DNA from: Blautia sp. SC05B48
GTDB taxonomy: Bacteria > Bacillota > Clostridia > Lachnospirales > Lachnospiraceae
NCBI RefSeq assembly: GCF_005848555.1
Contig: NZ_CP040518.1
Coordinates: 3,543,501 to 3,607,500 of the forward strand
Direction: 5' to 3'
Length of the DNA stretch: 64,000 nucleotides
Made by a program: the position numbers and the translations under genes. Below, piece by piece: positions 36,569-45,000 of this stretch; position 1 is the first letter of the stretch, and the number at the start of each line of letters is the position of its first letter. The notes below the pieces were generated by a model. That model ran no database searches. It was not told where the DNA came from and saw nothing but the letters and a program-made list of their open reading frames with translations.

Positions 36569-38509
36569 TTATCTCTTCTGCTGTTCTTCCATAACAGACG
36601 GAAACAGATTTGTGTCCGTATGTGGAATAAAGCATGCACCTACAAACTCATCCATATAAGTCGGAACTGTAGAAAGCTCCAGATAAGTCATATTGGATGC
36701 AAGTTCGTATGTCTTTTTCTCTGCCGGTGTGGAATGAAGCATCAGATAAGCACCTGTAAGAGAAGAGTTACCAATATAGTGGAATTTCTCAAGAGGAATA
36801 TCCGGGAACATTCCGATATGCACTGCATTAGACATATTGATCCCGCTTCCGATTCCACCGGCAACATATACGTCATCGATCATGGAAACATCGAAATCAA
36901 GAGAATTCAGCATAGTACGGATTGCAGAGAAAATAGCGCCTTTGGCACGGATAAAATTATCAATATCTACTTCTGTGATCTCAACATCCTTGGCAGAACC
37001 GGCTTCCTCTTCAAACGCGATCACATAGCTTCCCATGCCATAATGATCGTGACGGATTCTTTTGCCTTCACGAACAAATTTGCCCTTCGGATTGATGATT
37101 CCTGTCATAAAAAGTTCACTGATCACATCAATGATACCGGAACCGCAAAGTCCTACCGGTTTGGTTCCAGGTTCGCCTACAACCTTATATGTCGGTTCCA
37201 TAGTTTCTTTATCAATGGTACATGCCTCAATAGCACCGTCTGTAGCACGCATACCGCAGCTGATATCTCCACCCTCAAAGGCAGGACCTGCGGAACATGC
37301 ACAGCTCATCATAAAATCGGAATTACCGAACACAAGCTCTCCGTTAGTACCAAGGTCGATAAACAGAGAAAATTCCGGTCTGTTCCAGATCATACTTACC
37401 AGTGTACCGGCAGTGATATCTCCACCTACATAGCTTCCGATATTCGGAGCCACGATAATATGTGCATCCGGATTGATCTCAATTCCCACATCGGATGCAA
37501 ATAAGGAATTTGTTTTGAAAAATGTAGGAATATACGGCTCCATGCGAAGCGGATCCGCATTGATCCCTGCAAACAGATGATTCATGGTTGTATTGGAAGC
37601 AACACACATCCGGTAGATCTGTTCCTCCGGGAAGTGAATGCTTCTGCACATCTCGTGGATCATCGGATTGATGGTCTCTTTGATCACTGCATCCTGAAGC
37701 TTCTTTTTTCCTCCAGGTTTCTGAGATTCAATAATACGGTTGATAACATCCGCACCAAAACGGATCTGTCCGTTTCCGGAAGAGCTTTTGGCCAGGATCT
37801 CTCCGCTTTCCATATTGATCAGAACTGCAGAAACTGTTGTGGTACCGATATCTACGGCAAGACCACCGATCACAACATCTTCTTTACTGTCAAAAATATC
37901 GTATACAAACATGTCGTTCGGTGTTGTACGAACCACACATTTCACTGAAAATTTACTGTTTCGAAGTACATCCGGAAGTTTTTTCAGCACGGAATAGGGA
38001 ATTCTGATATGTTTAAGATTCATATATTTCCGCAGTGCCCGTGTCAGTCTCTCATTATCCGGCATGGTATCATCCAGAGATGGTTCCTCCATGTGTACTT
38101 CTATAACATCAAGACTGTTTGTAAGTTCTATGCCAGCCATCTCAACTTCATGCTTGGCATTTTCAAAAATAGCAATTTCTTCTTTTGAGCTTAAATCAGC
38201 CACTTTCATTCGGCTCTTATATGCGGATGCAATATCCGGAACAAGAACCTCCACATCTGCACTGATCTTGCTCATACAGGCCAGACGCCAGCCTGCGCCA
38301 TATTCTTCATCCGAAATATGAAGAGTTTTCTTTGAGTCCAGTTCTCCGCTTTTTAACTGTACCCGACATTTTCCACAGGCTCCGTTTCCGGAACATGGTG
38401 CATCGATAGCCACATTGGCGCCACGAGCAACCTCCAGTAAATTATCCCCCGCATTGGCAAATGCTTCTACCGTACTGCCATTTTCAAAAGCAAAAGTCAC
38501 CTTAAACAT
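36569..38509 (-). CDS. acsV: Corrinoid activation protein RACo
   Basis: A 646-residue ATP-dependent reductive activator that returns the corrinoid protein from inactive Co(II) to Co(I). The N-terminus is a plant-type 2Fe-2S ferredoxin (Cys39, 45, 48, 78), then a linker and middle domain, then an ASKHA ATPase domain starting near GGLAVDIGTTTVSAVL, with FIDLGTNGELV and VAGGIGSGIN. Domain order and length match RACo of acetogens. It is separated from acsE by a terminator-like hairpin, so it is expected at lower level than the catalytic proteins, as suits an activator. Confidence 0.92.
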   Translation of the reverse strand: MFKVTFAFENGSTVEAFANAGDNLLEVARGANVAIDAPCSGNGACGKCRVQLKSGELDSKKTLHISDEEYGAGWRLACMSKISADVEVLVPDIASAYKSRMKVADLSSKEEIAIFENAKHEVEMAGIELTNSLDVIEVHMEEPSLDDTMPDNERLTRALRKYMNLKHIRIPYSVLKKLPDVLRNSKFSVKCVVRTTPNDMFVYDIFDSKEDVVIGGLAVDIGTTTVSAVLINMESGEILAKSSSGNGQIRFGADVINRIIESQKPGGKKKLQDAVIKETINPMIHEMCRSIHFPEEQIYRMCVASNTTMNHLFAGINADPLRMEPYIPTFFKTNSLFASDVGIEINPDAHIIVAPNIGSYVGGDITAGTLVSMIWNRPEFSLFIDLGTNGELVFGNSDFMMSCACSAGPAFEGGDISCGMRATDGAIEACTIDKETMEPTYKVVGEPGTKPVGLCGSGIIDVISELFMTGIINPKGKFVREGKRIRHDHYGMGSYVIAFEEEAGSAKDVEITEVDIDNFIRAKGAIFSAIRTMLNSLDFDVSMIDDVYVAGGIGSGINMSNAVHIGMFPDIPLEKFHYIGNSSLTGAYLMLHSTPAEKKTYELASNMTYLELSTVPTYMDEFVGACFIPHTDTNLFPSVMEEQQKR

Positions 38510-38589
38510 TCGGCAACCACCTTTCTCGCCTCGTAAAAGTTATTCGTCTTCCACCTGTGGCGTTGGGAGTTAGACTAAACTATATTAGT

Positions 38590-38624
38590 AAAAAAGAGGC
38601 TGAAGGCCGAAGCCCCCAGCCTCT
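38590..38624 (-). terminator. Terminator-like hairpin between acsE and RACo
   Basis: On the minus strand AGAGGCTG and CAGCCTCT enclose a nested GGGGGCTTCGGCC and are followed by T6. It looks like a genuine terminator, probably leaky because the downstream genes are functionally linked. Confidence 0.75.
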
Positions 38625-38657
38625 GAAACAGCGCTCCTGTTTTGTTCACACGCCAAA

Positions 38658-39443
38658 TTAGATCTCAAGGTAAGAATCTGCGTAAAGTGTGTTACCCTTG
38701 AATACGTCACAGGATTTGATTGTCTCCATAAGACGAAGGTCGTTAGGGTTAACGATTGCAGATGTAAGACCATTCATCATAGCCATAGCTACAAGAGCAG
38801 AGTCCATGATCGGACGGATATGTTTTGGCATACCGTTACTGTTGTTGGAAAGACCGCCAGTGGAGTTCAGACCCATCTCGGAGAACATCTTGATTGCCTC
38901 AAGAACTTCCATCTGTTTGTCCTGCATTCCTTTTACAACAAGGAAAAGCGGATCAAACCAGAGATCCTCTGCTTCCATACCAAGGCCAAGACCTCTCTCA
39001 AGCATGTTCTGGCAATGCATCATACGCTCGTCATTGTCTGATGCAACCATACCGGAAGAGCAAAGTGCGATACAGATCGCATCGTTAGCTGCTGCAAGGT
39101 CGATATTGGAAATTCTGTCTCCAGCATCTGCAGAGTTTACGATCGGTTTACCTTTGCTTCTGTTGTATACGGAAATACCAGCCTCAATAGCTTTCTGGTT
39201 TGTAGTATCCAGAGCAAGCGGAACATTGTCAAACTCAGACTGAAGGAGCTGTACTGCCCATTTCATAAGGTCCTCGCCATCGTTCTCAGCAGGTCCGATG
39301 TTTACGTCAAGATATGTAGCGCCTGCATCAAGCTGCTGTTTTGCTCTTTTGATGATCGGCTCAGGATCTCTCTCAGTAAATGCTTTATTTACTGCCGGTG
39401 CTGTTGTTGAAAGTCTCTCCCCAATTGTTACAAATTTTGCCAT
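38658..39443 (-). CDS. acsE: Methyltetrahydrofolate:corrinoid protein methyltransferase
   Basis: A 261-residue TIM-barrel (pterin-binding) enzyme transferring the methyl group from methyl-tetrahydrofolate to the cobalt of AcsCD. Signatures: GERLSTTAPAVNKAF, GATYLDVNIGPA, LALDTTNQKAIEAG, IVNSADAGDR, and GGLSNNSNGMPKHIRP. Length is that of M. thermoacetica MeTr. It follows acsC after a 110-base spacer holding two hairpins. Confidence 0.96.
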   Translation of the reverse strand: MAKFVTIGERLSTTAPAVNKAFTERDPEPIIKRAKQQLDAGATYLDVNIGPAENDGEDLMKWAVQLLQSEFDNVPLALDTTNQKAIEAGISVYNRSKGKPIVNSADAGDRISNIDLAAANDAICIALCSSGMVASDNDERMMHCQNMLERGLGLGMEAEDLWFDPLFLVVKGMQDKQMEVLEAIKMFSEMGLNSTGGLSNNSNGMPKHIRPIMDSALVAMAMMNGLTSAIVNPNDLRLMETIKSCDVFKGNTLYADSYLEI

Positions 39444-39476
39444 ACTCGTGTTCTCCTTTACATATTAGTAGGATAT

Positions 39477-39528
39477 GGCTGTGCAGCAAACCTGCACAGC
39501 CGTTTATAACTGCCGGCGATATTGCCGG
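39477..39528. other. Two intercistronic hairpins, acsC / acsE
   Basis: A perfect 10-bp stem GGCTGTGCAG / CTGCACAGCC (39477-39501) and a GCCGG-type stem (39512-39528). No T run follows, so they probably act on mRNA processing or stability. Confidence 0.6.
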
Positions 39529-39553
39529 ACAGCTGATTTCTTAAACCTTAAGT

Positions 39554-40900
39554 TTATGCATCAAGGTCTTTTAAGAATTTCACAAGCTGTACTGCTTCTC
39601 TTGGTCCTACGATGATCTCCCATCCAGGAAGCTTAGCCTCAAGATCGCCCTTAAGAACTGCTACTTTACCAGGAATAACCAGTCTTCTGCATTTAACCTT
39701 CGGCTCAACATTCTCTTTGATATACTCGGAGATGCTGTTTCCGGAGAATTTACCTGCTGCCCAGGATGTAAGTACGGAAAGTCCGCCTGCATCATTGATC
39801 ACCAGGTTAAGCGGAACACCGGAACGCTCCAGCTCGCCAGATACTACGAAATATGTAAGAGCAAAGTCTACTGTTGTTACAACGAGAGAATTCTCGTCTG
39901 CTCCGTTCAGAGGATAAATGCCCGGTTCTACCTTCATTGGCTTCTGCGGGTCTGTAAATACGTTCTGACGAAGACCGAACAGCGGAAGTGCCTCTGCATA
40001 TGTCATCTGCTCCATAACGATGATAGAACCATATTTCATAGTAAACATGGAAGCAAGTGCTGCCTGTAAATGTTTGTCACCCTTCGCAAGTTTAACAAGG
40101 TTAACGATAGAAGGATAACCAAATGTTCTGTCCTGATTCTTAAGAGCTGCACGACGAACCTGTACAGTATTTGCAAAGGTCTCTTTGATGTCAGCTCCTG
40201 TTGTATCAAGTACGAGATTCTTGTTGCCAAGTTTCTCAATAGCTGCTGTAGTATCATATAACTCATTGATGTCCTTACCGGATACACCGAGAACTACTCC
40301 TGCATCTGTAGCAACCTTGCTCATTGCCTCGTAGTTGGAAGCGTTTGCTCCGTTAAGAACCGGTTTGCCGTCCTTACATACTTCAAGGGCAGCTTTTGCG
40401 ATCTCAGGATCTGTACAGCCAAGGATCAGTGTTCTTCCAAGACCTTTAGCCTTCTCTACAAGTGCTGTAAATTTTGCAGCATCTGCATTCTCATCGCAGT
40501 TTACATACACAAGCTCTACATGCATTCTCTCACCGATACGATCATAGTCAACGTGTGGGATCTCTGCAAGTTTTGCTTCTACTTCTTCATCACTCATGCA
40601 TGTGCAAAGTGATACGGCATATCTTGTTTTGCTTACAAATGTCTTCTCATGTCTGAAAAGAACAGTCTCTCCACCAAGTGTAAACTCTCCATCGCCTGTT
40701 CCGATCTTGATAGTTTTCATTGGCGGTGCAGTTGCCTCAGAAAGAGATGCTAATGCATCCTCGGACATATGAGGACACTGCTCAATTTTCATAGCGCCCT
40801 GTGCAACTTTCATAGAGAAAGCCATACATGTAGGGCATCCACATTCCTTACAGTTTTTCTTTGGTGTTAATTTAAAGATCTGAATACCATTCAGTGCCAT
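39554..40900 (-). CDS. acsC: Corrinoid/iron-sulfur protein large subunit
   Basis: A 448-residue subunit. The N-terminal 4Fe-4S domain uses Cys17, 20, 25 and 42 (NCKECGCPTC ... QCPHM); a TIM barrel and a C-terminal corrinoid-binding domain follow (GGLSVLTSWAAGKFSG, RRLVIPGKVAVLKGDLEAKL). It carries the methyl group from AcsE to AcsB as methyl-Co(III). It is 21 bases after acsD, as expected for an equimolar dimer. Confidence 0.96.
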   Translation of the reverse strand: MALNGIQIFKLTPKKNCKECGCPTCMAFSMKVAQGAMKIEQCPHMSEDALASLSEATAPPMKTIKIGTGDGEFTLGGETVLFRHEKTFVSKTRYAVSLCTCMSDEEVEAKLAEIPHVDYDRIGERMHVELVYVNCDENADAAKFTALVEKAKGLGRTLILGCTDPEIAKAALEVCKDGKPVLNGANASNYEAMSKVATDAGVVLGVSGKDINELYDTTAAIEKLGNKNLVLDTTGADIKETFANTVQVRRAALKNQDRTFGYPSIVNLVKLAKGDKHLQAALASMFTMKYGSIIVMEQMTYAEALPLFGLRQNVFTDPQKPMKVEPGIYPLNGADENSLVVTTVDFALTYFVVSGELERSGVPLNLVINDAGGLSVLTSWAAGKFSGNSISEYIKENVEPKVKCRRLVIPGKVAVLKGDLEAKLPGWEIIVGPREAVQLVKFLKDLDA

Positions 40901-40921
40901 AGCTCTTTATCCTCCTATTTA

Positions 40922-41863
40922 TTACGCAAGTGCTTTGATCAGCTTGGAAATTGTCTTAACAGATTCCGGATGTCTTAAGATAACTGCATCAGAACCAGCT
41001 GCAAGATCAGCTGCTGCTGTCTCAACTTCCATGTCGATTCCACGCTCGTCCTGTGGTCCCCATGCCGGCATGTCTGCTTCAGAAGCCATTGCCTCTTTAA
41101 CATTCCATGTCTCAGCGGATACAGGTGTAATAATAGGCATCTGCAGCATGTTATCATTCTGGCCTAAAGCGGCACCTTTGATACGGTCCATAGTGGATAC
41201 TACGTACTCATATCCATAACCAACTGCTGCACTACCGATATTCATAACGATCTTCTTTGCATCTACACCAAGCTGTGTAGTAACAACGTTAAGCTGTTTA
41301 GCAAGGTTGATATCAACGGCAGACTCAGCGCCTACGATCTGATTGTAAGCAAGACCTGCTGCTGCACCGATCGCTTTGTAGTTCTCCTCTTTCTCGGAAA
41401 GGATCAGTGCATTTCTGCCCTGAAGAGCCTCTGCAACCTTCGGAAGGAGCTCTGCATCCTTCTCAACATTCTTGCAGCCCTCTACAACCAGTGGACAGTC
41501 AACTGCATCTGCAACTTCTTTAACAACTGCGATCAGCTCATCGATAGATTTGTTAACACCGTTCGGGTCGCCGCCCTCAAGAATAAGTGCAACAAAGTCA
41601 GCACCCTCCATAGCTGCAGCTTTCTTAGCAATGTCAGCCATTGTAGTAGCGCCTTCATAGTAAGCTTTGATACCTTCAGATACGCCCTCAAGACCCATAT
41701 CAGAGATCTCTACACCGATCTTCGGGCAGTTCTCTGACTCTGCGTCAAAGGAATAAAATGGGAATGTACAATCCCCACCAATTGTCACAGTCTTATCTCC
41801 GCTTCCGATTGTGACAGCATTAATCTTTGCATTGAACTTTTGTGGTTTCTGATTAAACGGCAT
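40922..41863 (-). CDS. acsD: Corrinoid/iron-sulfur protein small subunit
   Basis: A 313-residue TIM-barrel subunit pairing with AcsC to hold the corrinoid (VTIGSGDKTVTIGGDCTFPFYSFD, DFVALILEGGDPNGVNKS, PLVVEGCKNVEKDAELLPKVAEA). It has no metal motif of its own, as in known AcsD. It begins after a 172-base spacer containing a promoter-like sequence and a very stable hairpin, so AcsD/AcsC may have an additional transcript. Confidence 0.95.
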   Translation of the reverse strand: MPFNQKPQKFNAKINAVTIGSGDKTVTIGGDCTFPFYSFDAESENCPKIGVEISDMGLEGVSEGIKAYYEGATTMADIAKKAAAMEGADFVALILEGGDPNGVNKSIDELIAVVKEVADAVDCPLVVEGCKNVEKDAELLPKVAEALQGRNALILSEKEENYKAIGAAAGLAYNQIVGAESAVDINLAKQLNVVTTQLGVDAKKIVMNIGSAAVGYGYEYVVSTMDRIKGAALGQNDNMLQMPIITPVSAETWNVKEAMASEADMPAWGPQDERGIDMEVETAAADLAAGSDAVILRHPESVKTISKLIKALA

Positions 41864-41914
41864 TTTTCGTTAGCCTCCTTAAAAATAATAATTAAAAACT
41901 ACAGAGCTTCTTAT

Positions 41915-41944
41915 ATTATACTACATAGCACCAGTTATTGGCAA
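41915..41944 (-). promoter_or_regulatory. Possible internal promoter for acsD-acsC
   Basis: Minus-strand TTGCCA, 18-base spacer, TATAAT, about 50 bases before the acsD start. Confidence 0.5.
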
Positions 41945-41963
41945 GATGCAGCACTACATTTCT

Positions 41964-42029
41964 GTTAAAAAATCAACAAACTTTTTAACAGTTTACAGGA
42001 GAAAGGATGTCCGCACATCCTTTCTCCTG
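41964..42029. other. Stable intercistronic hairpins, acsB / acsD
   Basis: A perfect 15-bp stem (41996-42010 with 42015-42029, loop 4) directly after the acsB stop, followed in the transcript by a second stem GTTAAAAA / TTTTTAAC. The first has no T run; the second ends in an AT-rich stretch. Confidence 0.7.
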
Positions 42030-42035
42030 GATAAA

Positions 42036-44165
42036 TTACATCATTGGATCAAGTCCGAGAGCCGGATGTCCTTTTTCTGTAAGGAATGCAACCAGTGTCT
42101 CTGGATCTTCTGCGATCGTCTCATCACCGATCATGTCTGTAAAGTTATCGATTCCGTAAAGCTCTTTTGCAGTCTTATTAAGTCTGTCAGCTACGAATTC
42201 TTTCAGCTCTTTCGGCATCCATACGATACGCTCGATACCGCCCTCAGCCTTCATGAACTTCTTGGAGGAAATGAAATGTTTACCATGTCCCATGAATCCA
42301 GGTGTCTGAACTCCACCACCTGTCATGGATGCCATCTCAGGGAATGTCATTCCAAGTGGTGTCATACCTGCATACTCACGGTTAGCAATAACAACACCGT
42401 TGGAGAATGGCTCGATACCACAGATACACTCGAAGCATCCGCAGGAAGTCATCGGATCCTGCATGATGGAGTACAGTGTAACATGCTCCAGAGCACCCTG
42501 GGAGAATTTCTGAACTGCCTCATCAACGTCCTCATAAGAACCAAGATTCTCATCGATCGGACGCTCTTTTGTAATGATCTGGCAAGGACCAGCCGGGTCA
42601 AGCTGATGTGTAGCTTTTGCATCCAGCCATGAAACCGCACCGCAAAGACCAAGTCTCTCAGGTGTTACTACACATACGTGGCTTGGTGCGAATGCCTGGC
42701 AAAGGATACAGCTGTAATATACGTCAACAGACTCATCTGTCAGAGTATCAAGACGCTCATCACGTTTGTCAAAGATCGGAATTGCAACCTCATGACGGAT
42801 TCTTGTACACTCAGCAGGATCTGTATAGATAACAACCTCACATTTATCAACAACTGCATCGAACTCATTTTTAACAGATGCATAAAGAACTTCACCGATA
42901 TGTTTGATTCTGAATCCTGCATTAAATGCGTCAATGCTGATACGAATACGCTGCATATCACGCTGTCCTGTATGGTATACACCCTCGATACAGTTGATGT
43001 AGTTGTGGAATTTACGCTCGATAACCGGCTCAAAGTCAGGCTGCATATTCTTACCTGCAACTTTAACAACATATGCAATGCTGTTCTTGCTGCCGAATTC
43101 CATCTCATCTACTTCAGGTCCGATTACTGTGATCTTGTGATCCTCGATCTCAGAAGCATCGCAGGTATGTACAAGCTCTGCACAGTCTACACGGGAGCCA
43201 TCGAACTCAACCTGCATATCTTTACGACGGATGATCTCACCCTCGAATGCAGATGCGAAAGCAACCGGAATATCAATATTTGTGATCTTGATCTTAATAT
43301 CACGCGCCTCAAGAGAAGTAGCGTTAAATTTACTTACGTCCTCCTGAACGATAAGGCTCTTCGGTACACGGAAGATATTCTCTGTCTCATTTGTAACAAC
43401 CGGGAATCCAAGTGCGATAGCGCCTGCACCGCATGCTACGATCACATCATCCAGAGGTTTGAATGCGTTAACAAATGCCGGTACACGATCCATTGTGTAT
43501 TTCATAAGTGTTCCTGCATCTCCAGGTGTTACGTTACCGAAGATCAGAGCTGCACGGATCGCAACGGAAACTACATGAACAACAGATGTAACATCTTTTC
43601 CAAGAGGAATAACACGAACGTTGGCACCTGTCTTCATTCCGGCTTCTGCAACCTGATCAATGATTCCGCCAACAAGTGTTACCAGGATACCCTGTGCCTG
43701 ATAGCTCTTTACAAGAGCAACACCCTCTTCTGTAGTAGGAGCAGCACCAAGGATAACAGCAACGCCTGGGATATCGCCTGTTACAAGCGGTACACCGAGC
43801 TCACGGATAACAGCATCACCAAGATGTCCATAGCATGGCTCTTCGTAAGGAGTTGCTCCGTCGATATATTTCAGAACCTCGATGAACTCTGCGCAGAGTG
43901 CTGTAGCAACACCGGACATGAATGCATCGTTCAGTCTTTTCTCTCTTGTCATAAGTGTTTTTACAACGCCAAGAGCTTCTTTTAATTCTTTTAATGTTGT
44001 AACTTTTGTTCCTGTTACAGCATAGTAGCAAGGAAGGCTGTAAGCGGTATTCGGGAAGCTGACAGCTTTGTCTTCGCCATACTGAGCGATCGCGCCGTCA
44101 ATAGCACCCTCTGTTAAACCATATACAGCATCGTTTCCGCCGAATACTCTATCAAATAAAGTCAC
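42036..44165 (-). CDS. acsB: Acetyl-CoA synthase subunit
   Basis: A 709-residue enzyme that joins the methyl group, CO and CoA into acetyl-CoA at the Ni-Ni-[4Fe-4S] A-cluster. The six A-cluster cysteines are Cys486, 489, 498, 508, 575 and 577, each exactly 20 residues lower than in the M. thermoacetica enzyme, with CGC binding the distal nickel. The N-terminal domain that accepts CO from CO dehydrogenase is present. It follows cooC by 17 bases. Confidence 0.97.
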   Translation of the reverse strand: MTLFDRVFGGNDAVYGLTEGAIDGAIAQYGEDKAVSFPNTAYSLPCYYAVTGTKVTTLKELKEALGVVKTLMTREKRLNDAFMSGVATALCAEFIEVLKYIDGATPYEEPCYGHLGDAVIRELGVPLVTGDIPGVAVILGAAPTTEEGVALVKSYQAQGILVTLVGGIIDQVAEAGMKTGANVRVIPLGKDVTSVVHVVSVAIRAALIFGNVTPGDAGTLMKYTMDRVPAFVNAFKPLDDVIVACGAGAIALGFPVVTNETENIFRVPKSLIVQEDVSKFNATSLEARDIKIKITNIDIPVAFASAFEGEIIRRKDMQVEFDGSRVDCAELVHTCDASEIEDHKITVIGPEVDEMEFGSKNSIAYVVKVAGKNMQPDFEPVIERKFHNYINCIEGVYHTGQRDMQRIRISIDAFNAGFRIKHIGEVLYASVKNEFDAVVDKCEVVIYTDPAECTRIRHEVAIPIFDKRDERLDTLTDESVDVYYSCILCQAFAPSHVCVVTPERLGLCGAVSWLDAKATHQLDPAGPCQIITKERPIDENLGSYEDVDEAVQKFSQGALEHVTLYSIMQDPMTSCGCFECICGIEPFSNGVVIANREYAGMTPLGMTFPEMASMTGGGVQTPGFMGHGKHFISSKKFMKAEGGIERIVWMPKELKEFVADRLNKTAKELYGIDNFTDMIGDETIAEDPETLVAFLTEKGHPALGLDPMM

Positions 44166-44182
44166 TGTAATACCTCCTATTT

Positions 44183-44956
44183 TTACAGAATTGAATTCTG
44201 ATCAATTTTGTCTTTGATTTTTCTGATTTCAGCTGTTACAGTTTCACTGAAATCGTAGGGAGATTTCCCCTGACGATCAGCATCTATAACTTCTGTATTG
44301 TAGTGGATCATTCCAAGCAGATCCTCTGCCGGGATCTTACTCCGAATAAATTCCTCATCCTCCGGATTTCTTACCTTATTGGCCACGACCTTAACCTGAG
44401 AAACTCCCAGATCCTTTGCAAGACGTTTAACATTCTTATATGTCTGTACACTTCTTGCCCCTGGTTCGATCACTACAATAAATTCATCCATGCTCTCCGT
44501 GGTGCCCCGGCCCAGATGTTCCAGGCCGGCCTCCATATCCATGATCACCACATCATCTCTGTGGATCACAAGGTTATTGATCACTCTTTTAAGCATCACA
44601 TGTTCAGGACAGACGCATCCGCCTCCACCTGTTTCCACAGTTCCAAGGACAAGCAGCTTTACGCCATTACAGGTTTTTCCATAAGTATCCGGAATATCGT
44701 CTACCTTTGGGTTCAGTTTATAAAACTGATTCTGGCTGTTGGCTCCGGTGCGTTCTTCTATGAGCTTACGCATTTTTGAGATTGGAACAATAGAATCCAA
44801 GGTTTCCTCGTCAAATCCAAGGGCAAGACCCAGGTTCGCATCCGGATCCACATCCGCCGCAAGGACTTTTTTTCCCTCATCTGCGTATAGTCTTGCAAGT
44901 GTTGCTGCGAAAGTTGTCTTTCCTACTCCGCCTTTACCGGTTACTGCTATTTTCAT
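44183..44956 (-). CDS. CooC/AcsF-type nickel-insertion ATPase
   Basis: A 257-residue MinD-like ATPase with deviant Walker A GKGGVGKTT (7-15) and the CxC dimer metal-binding motif at Cys114/Cys116 (GGGGCVCPEH). Such proteins load Ni into CO dehydrogenase (CooC) or acetyl-CoA synthase (AcsF). Its position between the CO dehydrogenase gene and acsB leaves both targets open; proximity to acsB favours AcsF. There is no signal peptide. Confidence 0.9.
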   Translation of the reverse strand: MKIAVTGKGGVGKTTFAATLARLYADEGKKVLAADVDPDANLGLALGFDEETLDSIVPISKMRKLIEERTGANSQNQFYKLNPKVDDIPDTYGKTCNGVKLLVLGTVETGGGGCVCPEHVMLKRVINNLVIHRDDVVIMDMEAGLEHLGRGTTESMDEFIVVIEPGARSVQTYKNVKRLAKDLGVSQVKVVANKVRNPEDEEFIRSKIPAEDLLGMIHYNTEVIDADRQGKSPYDFSETVTAEIRKIKDKIDQNSIL

Positions 44957-45000
44957 TTTACGTCTTCCACCTTTTATAACATTTTAAAGATCGCAACGGA

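Noticed and set aside
36620..37504. Long open frame antisense to the corrinoid activator; similar long antisense frames over ftsH, fhs and acsB
   Set aside because: All are mirror frames of strongly conserved genes, rich in Cys, His and Ile, without translation signals.
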